64,000 nt of DNA from Pelagimonas sp. (GTDB taxonomy: Bacteria > Pseudomonadota > Alphaproteobacteria > Rhodobacterales > Rhodobacteraceae): positions 426,115-490,114 of the forward strand of contig JAOASD010000004.1 of assembly GCA_025210265.1 (NCBI GenBank), in the 5' to 3' direction. A program made the position numbers and the translations under genes. The notes beneath the pieces are model-generated. The model saw only the letters and a list, made by a program, of their open reading frames with translations. It was not told where the DNA came from and made no database searches. This document shows, in pieces, positions 26,861 to 35,884 of this stretch; the stretch's first letter is position 1, and each line of letters begins with the position of its first letter.

Positions 26861-28195
26861 ATGGCCACGGCAATGAAAATCGCCATCGTCGATGACGAAA
26901 AGGACATGCGGCAATCCATCAGCCAATGGCTGGCGCTTTCGGGCTATGACACCGAAACCTATGCCAGCGCCGAGGAAGCCCTGGGCGCGGTCGGCCCGGA
27001 CTATCCCGGCATCGTGATTTCCGACATCAAGATGCCCGGCATGGATGGCATCCAGCTGCTGCGCAAACTGATGGGCGCGGACAGCGCGCTGCCGGTCATC
27101 ATGATCACCGGCCATGGCGATGTGCCCATCGCGGTCGAGGCCATGCGCATCGGTGCCTTTGATTTCCTGGAAAAACCCTTCAACCCGGACCGCATGTCGG
27201 AACTGGCGAAAAAGGCCACCAATGCGCGCCGCCTGACGCTGGACAACCGCGCCCTGCGCCGCGAACTGGCGGGTGGTGAACAGATCATGCGCAAGCTGAT
27301 CGGCGCCAGCCCGGTGATGGAACGCCTGCGCGAAGACATCCTGGATCTGGGGCAGGCCGATGGCCATGTGCTGATCGAAGGCGAAACCGGCACCGGCAAA
27401 ACCCTGGTCGCACACGCCCTGCACGCGGTCGGTGCGCGGGCGGGCAAGAAATTTGTGCTGGTCTCCTGCGCCGCGCTGGACGAAGACGCGCTGATGCAGC
27501 GCCTCTTTGGCCCGATGCAGCCCGAAGAGTCCCGCCTCCCCGCCATCGAAGAGGCGCGCGGCGGCACGCTGGTTCTGGAAGACATCGAAGCCCTGTCCGA
27601 CGCGGCACAGGCCCGCCTGCTCTCGGTTCTGGACGAACAGGGCACCCCGCCCGAAACCCGCGTCATCGCGATCTGCAACCTGCAGGACGAGGGTCGCACC
27701 TGCGAAAGCACCATGCGCCCGGATCTGTATTACCGACTGGCCTCGCTGAAAATCGTCGTGCCACCGCTGCGCGCACGCGGCGAAGACATCCTGACCCTCT
27801 TCGCCCGCCTCTCGGAACAATATGCCGAGGAATATGGTTGCCCGGCGCCCAAAGTCTCGGCACAAGAGGCGGCGCAGCTGCTTCAGGCCCCGTGGCCCGG
27901 CAATGTGCGTCAGCTGATCAACCTGGCAGAACGCGCCGTGCTGCAATCGCGCCGGGGGCAGGGCACCATCGCCTCCCTCCTGATGAGCGATCACGACCAG
28001 ATGCAGCCGGTCATGACCACCGAAGGCAAGCCGCTGAAAGAATATGTCGAAGCCTTTGAACGCATGTTGATCGACAACACCATGCGCCGCCACAAGGGCT
28101 CGATCTCGGCGGTGATGGAAGAACTCTGCCTGCCGCGCCGCACTCTGAATGAGAAAATGGCCAAATACGGGCTCGCCCGCGCGGATTACCTGTAA
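26861..28195 (+). CDS. dctD: DctD-type response regulator with degenerate sigma-54 activator domain
   Basis: Partner of the upstream kinase, 15 bases away. The receiver domain spans residues 1-125 with the DDEKD start and SDIKMPG phosphorylation site. The AAA+ domain keeps Walker A (GETGTGKT) and the arginine-side RPDLYYRL motif, but where activators have LFGHEKGAFTGA it reads LFGPMQPEESRLPAIEEARG, about five residues short and without GAFTGA. Walker B reads LVLEDIE rather than LFLDEI. A Fis-type helix-turn-helix ends the protein (GSISAVMEELCLPRRTLNEK). It may not activate sigma-54 polymerase in the normal way. Confidence 0.88.
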   Translation: MATAMKIAIVDDEKDMRQSISQWLALSGYDTETYASAEEALGAVGPDYPGIVISDIKMPGMDGIQLLRKLMGADSALPVIMITGHGDVPIAVEAMRIGAFDFLEKPFNPDRMSELAKKATNARRLTLDNRALRRELAGGEQIMRKLIGASPVMERLREDILDLGQADGHVLIEGETGTGKTLVAHALHAVGARAGKKFVLVSCAALDEDALMQRLFGPMQPEESRLPAIEEARGGTLVLEDIEALSDAAQARLLSVLDEQGTPPETRVIAICNLQDEGRTCESTMRPDLYYRLASLKIVVPPLRARGEDILTLFARLSEQYAEEYGCPAPKVSAQEAAQLLQAPWPGNVRQLINLAERAVLQSRRGQGTIASLLMSDHDQMQPVMTTEGKPLKEYVEAFERMLIDNTMRRHKGSISAVMEELCLPRRTLNEKMAKYGLARADYL

Positions 28196-28204
28196 CCGCG
28201 CCCG

Positions 28205-28268
28205 GCTTCTTCTTGGGTAAAATACCTCTGGGGTGAATGGCCAAAGGCCAGAGGGGCAACGCCCCCTG
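28205..28268 (+). repeat. Dispersed intergenic element
   Basis: The copy reads GCTTCTTCTTGGGTAAAATA then CCTCTGGGG, GAATGGCCAAAGGCCAG and a GGGG..CCCC tail. The inner palindrome (GGCCAAAGGCC) matches the copy at 5.5 kb in reverse. It sits between convergent dctD and gap. Confidence 0.65.
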
Positions 28269-28302
28269 ACTCCGCCTCAAACACTCCCCACCCTCAAAAC
28301 CA

Positions 28303-28332
28303 AAAACGCCCGGCCAAAAGACCGGGCGTTTT
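28303..28332. terminator. Bidirectional terminator between dctD and gap
   Basis: A perfect 11-bp stem (AAAACGCCCGG/CCGGGCGTTTT) with an 8-base loop and flanking A- and T-tracts works on both strands; it lies 35 bases after the gap stop. Confidence 0.9.
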
Positions 28333-28367
28333 CTATTCCAATGCCGTTTGGCTTGGTGCCGCTCTGC

Positions 28368-29372
28368 TTAGTGCAGCAGGCGGCCCATGGCAGCGGCCAC
28401 ATCGGCCATACGTGCCGAGAAACCCCACTCGTTGTCATACCATGCCAGCACACGCACCAGACGGCCGCCGGTCACTTTGGTCTGGTCCGGCGCAAAGATG
28501 GAGCTTTCGGTGGTGTGGTTGAAGTCGATGGAGACCTTGGGCTCTTCGTCATACCCCAGAACCATGCCCATATGGCCGTTCGCGGCTTCGGCGACCACTT
28601 CGTTTACATCGGCCACGGTCACGTCCTTCTTGGCGTAGAAGGTCAGGTCCACGGCAGAGACATTCGGGGTCGGGACGCGCACGGCAGAACCGTCCAGCTT
28701 GCCCTTCAGGTTCGGCAGAACCTCACCCAGCGCCTTGGCAGCCCCGGTGGAGGTCGGGATCATCGCCATGGCGGCAGCACGGGCGCGATACAGATCCTTG
28801 TGGCGGCGGTCCAGGGTCGGCTGGTCGCCGGTATAGGCGTGGATCGTGGTCATGATGCCGGATTCAATGCCGATGGCTTCGTCCAGAACCTTGGCCAGCG
28901 GTGCCAGGCAGTTGGTGGTGCACGACCCGTTGGAGATCATCACATCGCCTTTTTCAAGGTCGCGGTGGTTCACGCCGTAAACGATGGTTTTCTGCACGTT
29001 CTTGGCCGGGGCCGAGATCAGGACCGACTTGGCACCGCGCCCCAGATGGGCATTGGCCTTTTCGCCGTCATTGAATTTGCCGGTGCATTCCAGAACAACG
29101 TCGCAGCCACTCCAGTCCAGATCGTTCACGTCATAGGACGACATCACGTCGATCGGGCCACGGCCCAGATCCATGGTGTTTTCGCCGACTTTCACGTCAC
29201 CAGCGAAACGGCCATGCACGCTGTCATAGCGCAGCAGGTGCGCATGGGTTTCCAGCGGGCCGGGGGCGTTCAGCTTGACAACCTGCACGTCATTGCGCGC
29301 GCTCTCGGCGATATGAGCAAGGGTGCAGCGGCCGATGCGGCCAAATCCGTTGATGCCAACTGTGACGGTCAT
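28368..29372 (-). CDS. gap: Glyceraldehyde-3-phosphate dehydrogenase, type I
   Basis: Central carbon metabolism enzyme converting glyceraldehyde-3-phosphate to 1,3-bisphosphoglycerate. The 334-residue protein has the NAD site VGINGFGRIGR, the catalytic cysteine motif SNGSCTTNCLAPL and the C-terminal WYDNEWGFS. The ATG at 29372 matches the family start; the 20 codons upstream in frame are non-conserved. Transketolase lies 2.5 kb away on the same strand, so sugar-phosphate metabolism genes cluster loosely here. Confidence 0.97.
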   Translation of the reverse strand: MTVTVGINGFGRIGRCTLAHIAESARNDVQVVKLNAPGPLETHAHLLRYDSVHGRFAGDVKVGENTMDLGRGPIDVMSSYDVNDLDWSGCDVVLECTGKFNDGEKANAHLGRGAKSVLISAPAKNVQKTIVYGVNHRDLEKGDVMISNGSCTTNCLAPLAKVLDEAIGIESGIMTTIHAYTGDQPTLDRRHKDLYRARAAAMAMIPTSTGAAKALGEVLPNLKGKLDGSAVRVPTPNVSAVDLTFYAKKDVTVADVNEVVAEAANGHMGMVLGYDEEPKVSIDFNHTTESSIFAPDQTKVTGGRLVRVLAWYDNEWGFSARMADVAAAMGRLLH

Positions 29373-29685
29373 GCGCGTGTCTCCGGCTGAATAGGTTTGG
29401 CTGGGGTATAGGGGGGCATGGGGGCCGTGCAAAGTGAATAATTGTTACAGGACAGTCTGTTAGCGATAAAGCGCGCGGTTCTTTGCCTTTGTGCCGCCTT
29501 CATGCGGAATGCTTGCGCTAACGGTGATGGCCGCGCCAGACAGGGCAGGGACCACATGCGACGGGTTTGCGATAACATCCGACCGAGGGCGGTTCTGGCA
29601 ACAGAATCGGCAAATTCCCCGCTCTGGGACGTTGCGCTTTGGCGCGGCGCAGGTAATCTGCGCGCTCAGGATTTGTGAGGGTAGC

Positions 29686-30651
29686 ATGAGCGGACTTCTG
29701 GCTTTGTTGGATGATGTGGCGGCGATCGCCAAGATCGCGGCGACCTCGGTCGATGATATCGGCGCGGCGGCGATGAAAGCCGGATCCAAGACCGCAGGTG
29801 TGGTGATCGATGATGCGGCGGTGACGCCGAAATACGTGCAGGGGTTTGAACCGGCGCGTGAGTTGCCGATCATCTGGCGCATCGCGCGGGGCTCGCTGAT
29901 CAACAAGCTGGTCTTCCTGATGCCCGCCGCCCTGCTGATGGCGGCGTTTGCGCCCTGGCTGGTCTGGCCCTTGCTGATCCTTGGCGGCTGTTACCTGTGT
30001 TTTGAGGGCGCGGAAAAGATTGTGCATGTGCTGATGCCGCATGATGATCATTCCGGCGGACCCGATGGCAGCCACGATGTGGGCGACCCCAAACATCTCG
30101 AAGAGCAGAAAGTCGCGGGCGCGATCAAGACCGATTTTATCCTCTCGGCCGAGATCATGGTGATCTCGCTCTCCGCCATCGAGGCACCGAATTTCTACAT
30201 GCAGGCGGCGACGCTGGCGGTGGTGGCGGTGATGATCACCGCGGTGGTCTATGGCGCTGTGGCGGTGATCGTAAAGATGGATGATGTCGGCCTGTGGATG
30301 AGCCGCAAAGGCCAGGGGCTGGTCGCCGCACTGGGGCGGGCCATCGTGAAATTCATGCCCTGGCTGCTGCGCGCCCTGACCGTGATCGGCACGGCGGCAA
30401 TGCTTTGGGTCGGCGGATCCATCATCGTGCATTCGCTGCATGAAATGGGCTGGCACCTGCCCGAAGAGTTCATCAAAGGCATCGCAGCCAATTATGGCAA
30501 CCAAGACCCGCTGCTGGAATGGGGTATCATCGCCGCCATCGACTTTGTGCTGGGCTTTGTGGCCGGCCTGATCTTGATCCCGGTCGGGGTCAAAGTCGTC
30601 GCCCCGCTTTGGGGCACGCTGTTCGGCGACAAGAAAGAGGGCGCACATTAA
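29686..30651 (+). CDS. DUF808 family inner membrane protein (YedI-like)
   Basis: A 321-residue protein with the DUF808 start LLALLDDVAAIAKIAATSVDDIGAA-type pattern (SGLLALLDD at residue 2) and five or six hydrophobic helices including LPIIWRIARGSLINKLV and AIDFVLGFVAGLILIP. The function of the family is unknown. The ATG at 29686 follows GTGAGGG. A hairpin overlaps its stop codon. Confidence 0.9.
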   Translation: MSGLLALLDDVAAIAKIAATSVDDIGAAAMKAGSKTAGVVIDDAAVTPKYVQGFEPARELPIIWRIARGSLINKLVFLMPAALLMAAFAPWLVWPLLILGGCYLCFEGAEKIVHVLMPHDDHSGGPDGSHDVGDPKHLEEQKVAGAIKTDFILSAEIMVISLSAIEAPNFYMQAATLAVVAVMITAVVYGAVAVIVKMDDVGLWMSRKGQGLVAALGRAIVKFMPWLLRALTVIGTAAMLWVGGSIIVHSLHEMGWHLPEEFIKGIAANYGNQDPLLEWGIIAAIDFVLGFVAGLILIPVGVKVVAPLWGTLFGDKKEGAH

Positions 30652-30658
30652 GCGCCCT
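30638..30658 (+). terminator. Hairpin overlapping the DUF808 stop codon
   Basis: AGGGCGC and GCGCCCT form a 7-bp stem around ACATTAA, which holds the stop codon. No clear T-tract follows, so terminator function is uncertain. The next 190 bases to the following gene are AT-rich and show no gene. Confidence 0.4.
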
Positions 30659-30848
30659 TCGCGGTTATGTAGAATGGCCCGCTGAGTGTCTGCTAAGCGG
30701 GACGAAGTGAGCTTTTGCTGCAACTGCGTGAAGGTCCGCTTTTACGAAGTCGGCTTGATTACATAACACCCGCCATGAGAAAAATAAAATTTAAATATTT
30801 CAGCTGCTTAAATGTTTTTACGCGTGATAAATCGGAGCTTTTAGCATT

Positions 30849-31493
30849 TCATAAGTCTTTCGCATACGTGTCGTAGATACCTTTAAAGAACTCCAACTTG
30901 TCGCCAGACATCTGCTCCATGTGCAGAGAAAGTCTAAGAGAAATTTGGCCGGATTTAATTTTATTCACATCGCCAATACCAGCCGCATGGGATGACCAGT
31001 CTGTTGTTAAAACAGTAAAAGTGAAGCTAATCGGGTCCTTATCAAACAAGCTAGCAAGTGGCCCAAAGGTTAGTATTCCCTTTGCGCTGCTCGCCTTCCG
31101 TTCTTGCTTAGCAATCCACTTCAACACATCAATGTCCTCTTGAGTGAGGGTTAGTGTAAGCTTCCTTTCTTCGTCCTCTTGCTTTGGGTTGCGTACGATT
31201 GAGCTACCACCACCCAAGTCACCTCGCTTTCCTGCTAGGTCATTCTGCCTGCGCATCTCGTTTGCTATCCCAGAGCCATCGATGACCATCCCCGGAGGTC
31301 GAGAGCCAGTGATCGTAACTGTTTCATCTGGAATAAAGAATCCGCTTGGATTTGAGTTTTCGCCAGGAAACACCCCTCTATCACGTGGGAATTCAACTGT
31401 GCGGTCATCAAAATCTCTTGCGTGCCCTGTCGAAGCAAGAAACCCACTTAGAGCGACTATAAGAACCCCACCATTGAGAAATGATTTTGACAT
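30849..31493 (-). CDS. Hypothetical secreted protein, low GC
   Basis: An unrecognised 214-residue protein with an apparent signal peptide (hydrophobic FLNGGVLIVALSGFLASTG, likely cut after GHA). The mature part has a Gly/Asp/Arg-rich linker (about residues 25-100) and an acidic/basic helical region with the pattern LTLTLTQEDIDVLKWIAKQE, then a beta-rich end (SFTFTVLTTDWSSHAAG). AGGAG precedes the ATG. Base composition is far more AT-rich than gap or tkt on either side, which suggests acquisition. No relative is recognised. Confidence 0.7.
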   Translation of the reverse strand: MSKSFLNGGVLIVALSGFLASTGHARDFDDRTVEFPRDRGVFPGENSNPSGFFIPDETVTITGSRPPGMVIDGSGIANEMRRQNDLAGKRGDLGGGSSIVRNPKQEDEERKLTLTLTQEDIDVLKWIAKQERKASSAKGILTFGPLASLFDKDPISFTFTVLTTDWSSHAAGIGDVNKIKSGQISLRLSLHMEQMSGDKLEFFKGIYDTYAKDL

Positions 31494-31895
31494 CTTTGAA
31501 ACTCCTACATTTTTAGGTGGCGATGCTTCTTATATATCGACCAAATGAAGTATTGATATGGTAACGGATGCCAACCGATACAATGCGAGCGTTTGGTGAT
31601 GGCATGGCTTTCTGACATCTGACGATATCTGCGTTCCTAAATCGGTAGTTTTGCAAACTTCTGATCAAGAAAGCGTGGACAAGTGCTTGGCCCTTCCAAA
31701 ATCTCATGCCAAAACCAAGCATGTTCTGGTAGGTTTTGGTGGCCTCACCAAGACCGGACCTTCGCTGTGCCGCAGCAACTTGGTGACTTTGGGCTCGTTG
31801 CAGACATTGCCCTTTGGGAACAGCCGGGTGGGCTAAGCCACAAACAAAAAAGGCCGGGGAAATCCCCGGCCTTGGTTTGTTTTCGTGCCTCAGGC
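31494..31895. other. Intergenic region, low-GC remnant
   Basis: About 350 bases upstream of the low-GC secreted-protein gene hold no convincing gene. Short frames here lack ribosome binding sites and conserved features. The left half is AT-rich like the adjacent gene, and the right end carries the tkt terminator at 31850-31873. It may include the secreted-protein promoter and decayed sequence. Confidence 0.5.
31850..31873 (-). terminator. Terminator of tkt
   Basis: A perfect 11-bp stem (AAGGCCGGGGA/TCCCCGGCCTT) with a 2-base loop, flanked by A-rich and T-rich tracts; on the minus strand TTTTTTG follows, 22 bases past the tkt stop. Confidence 0.9.
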
Positions 31896-33917
31896 TCAGC
31901 CCAGCAGGGCGCGGACCTTGTCGGCGACATTGGCGGCGGTGATGCCGAATTTTTCGTACAGCACTTCGGCGGGGGCAGAGGCCCCAAAACCGGTCATGCC
32001 GACAAAATCGGCCTTGGCTTCGCGGCCACGTTCGCCCAGCAGCCAGCGGTCCCAGCCGCCCGCGCGCACGGCGGCTTCGACACCGACGCGAACCGGACCA
32101 GCGGGCAGAACCCGGCGGCGATAGCTTTCGTCCTGTGCGGCGAACAGTTCCATGCTGGGCATGGAGACAACGCGCACGCCGATGCCTTCGGCCTGCAGGG
32201 CGTCGCGGGCCTCCATGGCGATGGCGACCTCGGACCCGGTGGCGATCAGGATTGCCTGACGCTTGCCCTCGGCCTCGGCCAGCACATAGGCGCCTTTCTC
32301 GGTCAGGTTGGCGTTCTTGTGCTCGGTGCGCAGGGTCGGCAGGCCCTGACGGGTCAACGACATGACCGAGGGGGTGCCGGTCTGGCGCAGGGCGACTTCC
32401 CAGGCTTCGGCGGTTTCCACCGCGTCCGCGGGGCGGAAGACCAGCGTGTTCGGGGTCGCGCGCGAGATGGCCAGATGTTCCACCGGCTGGTGGGTCGGGC
32501 CGTCTTCGCCCAGGCCGATGCTGTCATGGGTCATGACAAAGACGGTCGGGGTTTTCATCAGCGCGGCCAGGCGCATCGCCGGGCGGGCATAATCGGTGAA
32601 GGCCATGAAGGTGCCGCCATAGGGGCGCACGCCGCCATGCAGCGCCATGCCGTTCATCGCTGCGGCCATGCCGTGTTCGCGGATGCCCCAATAGACATAG
32701 CGGCCCTTGCGGTTATCGGTGTCAAACGCGCCCATATCGCCGGTCAGCGTGTTGTTCGACCCGGTCAGGTCGGCCGAGCCGCCGCAGGTTTCGGGCATGA
32801 TCGGGTTGATCACCGACAGGGCCATTTCGCTGGCCTTGCGGGTGGCGACCTTGGGCTGCTCTTCCGAGACCTGCTTTTTCAGGGCTTTGACCACGGCGGA
32901 CAGTTTCTTGGGCGCTTCGCCATCCATCACGCGGGCGAATTCTTTCTGACGCTGGGTCGAGGCCTCTTCCAGACGGGCTTCCCATTCGCCACGCGCCTCG
33001 GCGCCCTGTGCGCCAACGGCGCGCCACCAGTCCAGCACATCGCCGGGGATCTCGAACGGGGCGGACTCCCAGCCCCAGACGGATTTGGCCGCATCATTCT
33101 GGTCGCCATTGGTCAGCGCGCCGTGCCCTTTGGAGGTATCCTGCGCGGCGTGGCCAATTGCGATATGGGTTTTGCAGGCGATCATCGAAGGCTTGCCCGC
33201 TTTCTTCGCGGCCACGATGGCGGCGTCGATTTCGTCGGGGTTGTGACCGTCGATTTCCTGCACATGCCAGCCCGACGCCTTGAAACGCTGCACCTGGTCA
33301 GTGCGATCAGACAGGGAGACCTTGCCATCAATGGTGATGTCATTGTTGTCCCAGAATACGATCAGCTTTGACAGCTCGTAGCGCCCGGCAAGGCCGATGG
33401 CCTCCTGGCTGATGCCTTCCATCAGACAGCCATCGCCTGCGATGACATAGGTGTGGTGATCGACCAGCTTTTTGCTGAACCGCCCGCGCAGCATTTCTTC
33501 GGCCATGGCGAAACCCACGGCGGTGGAAATGCCCTGACCCAGCGGGCCGGTGGTGGTTTCGACACCTTTCAACAAGAAGTTTTCCGGGTGGCCGGCGGTC
33601 TTGGCGCCCCACTGGCGGAAATTGCGGATCTCGTCCATCGGGACTTCGGGGTCGCCCGCCAGATGCAGCAGCGCGTAAATCAGCATCGAGCCATGGCCCG
33701 CCGACAGGATGAACCGGTCGCGGTCATGCCAGTCAGGGCGCGTGGCGTCATATTTCAGGTGGTTGCCAAAGAGCACGGTTGCCACGTCGGCCATGCCGAT
33801 CGGCATACCGGAATGGCCGGAATTGGCATTGGCCACGGCGTCCAGCGCCAGCGCGCGGATGGCAGTGGCGCGCATCCAGTGATCGGGATGGCTGTTGCGA
33901 AGCTCTTGGATATCCAC
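31896..33917 (-). CDS. tkt: Transketolase
   Basis: Thiamine-diphosphate enzyme of the pentose phosphate and Calvin-type pathways. The 673-residue protein has the [12 protein letters not shown] block, the diphosphate-binding GDGCLMEG...FWDNND motif, and the pyrimidine domain with [20 protein letters not shown] containing the catalytic glutamate region. Length and order of domains are normal. It is monocistronic with its own terminator. Confidence 0.97.
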   Translation of the reverse strand: MDIQELRNSHPDHWMRATAIRALALDAVANANSGHSGMPIGMADVATVLFGNHLKYDATRPDWHDRDRFILSAGHGSMLIYALLHLAGDPEVPMDEIRNFRQWGAKTAGHPENFLLKGVETTTGPLGQGISTAVGFAMAEEMLRGRFSKKLVDHHTYVIAGDGCLMEGISQEAIGLAGRYELSKLIVFWDNNDITIDGKVSLSDRTDQVQRFKASGWHVQEIDGHNPDEIDAAIVAAKKAGKPSMIACKTHIAIGHAAQDTSKGHGALTNGDQNDAAKSVWGWESAPFEIPGDVLDWWRAVGAQGAEARGEWEARLEEASTQRQKEFARVMDGEAPKKLSAVVKALKKQVSEEQPKVATRKASEMALSVINPIMPETCGGSADLTGSNNTLTGDMGAFDTDNRKGRYVYWGIREHGMAAAMNGMALHGGVRPYGGTFMAFTDYARPAMRLAALMKTPTVFVMTHDSIGLGEDGPTHQPVEHLAISRATPNTLVFRPADAVETAEAWEVALRQTGTPSVMSLTRQGLPTLRTEHKNANLTEKGAYVLAEAEGKRQAILIATGSEVAIAMEARDALQAEGIGVRVVSMPSMELFAAQDESYRRRVLPAGPVRVGVEAAVRAGGWDRWLLGERGREAKADFVGMTGFGASAPAEVLYEKFGITAANVADKVRALLG

Positions 33918-34274
33918 GTCGGTCTTCCTTGATGGCTAAGTGTTGGCGCATGTTAGCGGTTGCGCGCGTCAATACCAGCGTTACGGCAGAGATCAAGCAT
34001 TGCCAATGCAGCCGGTGTGATCCAGCATGAAGAGCGTCGTGCAAATGCTTGAAACACAAGGGGGCGCAATTTCTGCGTGCAGTTGCTAAACTTGGCGCAT
34101 TCCCCGCACAGGCGATTCGCCTGAACAGGGCGGGCAGGGCCATGATCGCGGTAACGGGCTGTTCAGCGCGGCGATCAGGGCGCATAGACGAAACAGGAAT
34201 GACATCGCTCCGGGCCGCGCGCAGCAAGACGCGCATCGGGGCTGCAAAGGCAAACGAAGGCAAGAGGCCAGCAG
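33918..34274. other. Divergent promoter region between tkt and the coiled-coil gene
   Basis: The 357 bases between the divergent starts contain no convincing gene: short frames in it are non-conserved and lack ribosome binding sites. It must hold both promoters, but I do not see a consensus pair I would defend. Confidence 0.5.
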
Positions 34275-34934
34275 ATGAGCCAGACAGAGGAATTGCAGGC
34301 GCGCGTGGCGCGGGCGCTGGATCGGATCGCCACAGGGCTGGACAGTTGGGAACCGGCGCATGTCGCCGCCGAACTGGCCGCCGCCCGCGCCGAGACAGAG
34401 CGCGCGCTGGACAGCGCCGAAGAGGCCCGCCAAGAGGCCATCACCCTGCGGGGCGAGCTGGAGGCGCTGCAAAACGCCCCAGCACCAGATCCCGAACCCG
34501 CTGAGGATCCGGCAGAGCTGGCCGAACTGCGCAGCGCCCTCGAAGATGAGCGCATGGCCGGGGCGCAAATGGCGGAACGGCTGCGGCTGCTGGAAACCCG
34601 CGCGGGCAGCGACACCGCTGAGCTGCGCGACCAGCTGTCCGCGCAGCGCGAAGCCAGCGGTCTGCTCGAGGAAGAAATCCGCCGGGTCACGGCGGTTAAC
34701 GAATCTCTGCGCGCCACGGTCGAAGGGCTGCGCAAAGCCAATGCCGAAGGTGTGGGCGACCCGCATCTGATCAACAACGTCATGCTGGAAGAGCTGGAGG
34801 CGCTGCGTGCCGCGCGCTCTGCGGAACGTGCGGAAACAGAGGCGGTGCTATCGCTGATGACCCCGCTGCTGGCGCAGGCCACAGGCCAGGACGTGCCCAA
34901 TACTGCCCCGGCTCCGATTGAGGAGGATACCTGA
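34275..34934 (+). CDS. Coiled-coil protein encoded upstream of ZapA
   Basis: A 219-residue acidic protein with long Ala/Glu/Arg/Leu heptad stretches (about residues 35-190), no signal peptide and no membrane segment. zapA starts within its stop codon (TGATG), so the two are translationally coupled. In Caulobacter a coiled-coil protein encoded just upstream of zapA (ZauP) works with ZapA to focus the Z-ring; this protein occupies that position and has that character, but sequence identity was not tested. Its C-terminal stretch MLEELEALRAARSAERAETE is the most ordered-looking part. Confidence 0.8.
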   Translation: MSQTEELQARVARALDRIATGLDSWEPAHVAAELAAARAETERALDSAEEARQEAITLRGELEALQNAPAPDPEPAEDPAELAELRSALEDERMAGAQMAERLRLLETRAGSDTAELRDQLSAQREASGLLEEEIRRVTAVNESLRATVEGLRKANAEGVGDPHLINNVMLEELEALRAARSAERAETEAVLSLMTPLLAQATGQDVPNTAPAPIEEDT

Positions 34935-35341
34935 TGTCGCAACAGATCGAAGTATCGATTTCCATCGGCGGCCGCTCTTTCGAAGTGGCCTGCCAGGAGG
35001 GGGAAGAACAGTTCCTGATCTCCGCCGCCACGCTGCTGGATAACGAGGCACAGGTGCTGGTCAGCCAGATTGGCCGGATGCCGGAAACGCGGCTGCTGCT
35101 GATGTCGGGGCTGATGCTGGCGGATAAAACCGTGGGGCTGGAGGAAAGGCTGCGCGCGGCAGAGGACCGTATCGGTGATCTGCAGACCCAGCTGCGCGCG
35201 CTGCAAGATGCGCCACCGCCCGAACCGGAACGGGTCGAGGTGCCGGTGATCCCGGCAGATGTGACCGACGCGCTGGCCGAAATGGCCGCCCGCGCCGAGG
35301 CGCTGGCCGAAACCGTCGAGGAAAAGACCCGCGGGTCGTGA
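34934..35341 (+). CDS. zapA: Cell division protein ZapA
   Basis: ZapA bundles FtsZ filaments at the division site. The N-terminal domain (about residues 1-60) has the family pattern VSISIGGRSFEVACQEGEEQFL and the following helix; a coiled coil from about residue 70 to 90 and a variable C-terminal tail follow, giving 135 residues, somewhat longer than E. coli ZapA. AGGAGG lies at 34921-34926. It is followed by several terminator hairpins. Confidence 0.92.
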   Translation: MSQQIEVSISIGGRSFEVACQEGEEQFLISAATLLDNEAQVLVSQIGRMPETRLLLMSGLMLADKTVGLEERLRAAEDRIGDLQTQLRALQDAPPPEPERVEVPVIPADVTDALAEMAARAEALAETVEEKTRGS

Positions 35342-35352
35342 TGGGCGCGGGC

Positions 35353-35371
35353 AAAAAGCCGCTGGCTTTTT
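35353..35371. terminator. Short perfect hairpin just after zapA
   Basis: AAAAAGCC, GCT loop, GGCTTTTT: an 8-bp stem with built-in A and T tracts, 12 bases after the zapA stop. It can act on both strands. Confidence 0.7.
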
Positions 35372-35410
35372 GATTGGCAGCAGCCACGAAAGACACGGGA
35401 GAGACAAAGA

Positions 35411-35444
35411 AAAACCCCCTCAGCCATAGGCGAGGGGGTTTTTT
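35411..35444 (+). terminator. Second terminator downstream of zapA
   Basis: AAAACCCCCTC and GAGGGGGTTTTTT form a strong stem around AGCCATAGGC with a T-tract after it, suiting the plus-strand zapA transcript. Confidence 0.85.
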
Positions 35445-35471
35445 GTTTCTGTCCGCTCTCGTCATGCGCGC

Positions 35472-35492
35472 AAAAAAGGCTTGGCCTTTTTT
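35472..35492. terminator. Hairpin between zapA and grxD
   Basis: AAAAAAGGC, TTG loop, GCCTTTTTT: a 9-bp bidirectional stem 27 bases past the grxD stop, probably the minus-strand terminator. Confidence 0.75.
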
Positions 35493-35518
35493 ACCGGCGC
35501 CCGTGGGTGGCGCTGCGC

Positions 35519-35884
35519 TCAGGAGGCGTTGGCTTCGCGGATCTTGTCAGCGGCGTCTTTGTCGAACCCGATGCCGTTTTCTTCCAGCAGCGTGTCCAGT
35601 TCGCCCGACAGGGTCATTTCCGTGATGATGTCGCAGCCGCCGACAAACTCGCCTTTGACATAAAGCTGCGGGATGGTCGGCCAGTCGGAGTAATCCTTGA
35701 TGCCCTGACGGATCGCGTCATCCGCCAGCACATTCACATCGGCAAAATCGACGCCCATATAGTTGAGCACCCCGGCCACGCGGCTGGAAAAGCCGCATTG
35801 CGGCATGGATTTGGTGCCTTTCATATACAGCACCACGTCATTGGCTTTGATCGTTTCGTCGATCTGGGTTTTGGCGTCGCTCAT
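35519..35884 (-). CDS. grxD: Monothiol glutaredoxin, Grx4/GrxD type
   Basis: A 121-residue CGFS-type glutaredoxin ([11 protein letters not shown]) with the [19 protein letters not shown] glutathione/cluster region. Such proteins bind a [2Fe-2S] cluster with glutathione and pair with BolA proteins. The ATG at 35884 overlaps the stop of the small membrane-protein gene (ATGA), and bolA is the next gene upstream, so a bolA - small membrane protein - grxD operon is clear. Confidence 0.95.
   Translation of the reverse strand: MSDAKTQIDETIKANDVVLYMKGTKSMPQCGFSSRVAGVLNYMGVDFADVNVLADDAIRQGIKDYSDWPTIPQLYVKGEFVGGCDIITEMTLSGELDTLLEENGIGFDKDAADKIREANAS

Noticed and set aside
26081..28093. A 670-codon minus-strand frame opposite dctB/dctD.
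   Set aside because: It is a mirror of two well-supported genes with His/Gln-rich, domain-free translation.
29491..29685. An in-frame upstream extension of the DUF808 gene and the opposing frame at 29460-29906.
   Set aside because: The DUF808 family starts at SGLLALLDD; the extension has no ribosome binding site or conserved feature.
31651..31836. A short plus-strand frame in the gap before tkt.
   Set aside because: It lacks a ribosome binding site and any recognisable feature.
33918..34274. Possible small gene or sRNA in the tkt/coiled-coil gap.
   Set aside because: Frames are short and non-conserved in appearance, and no terminator hairpin was seen.
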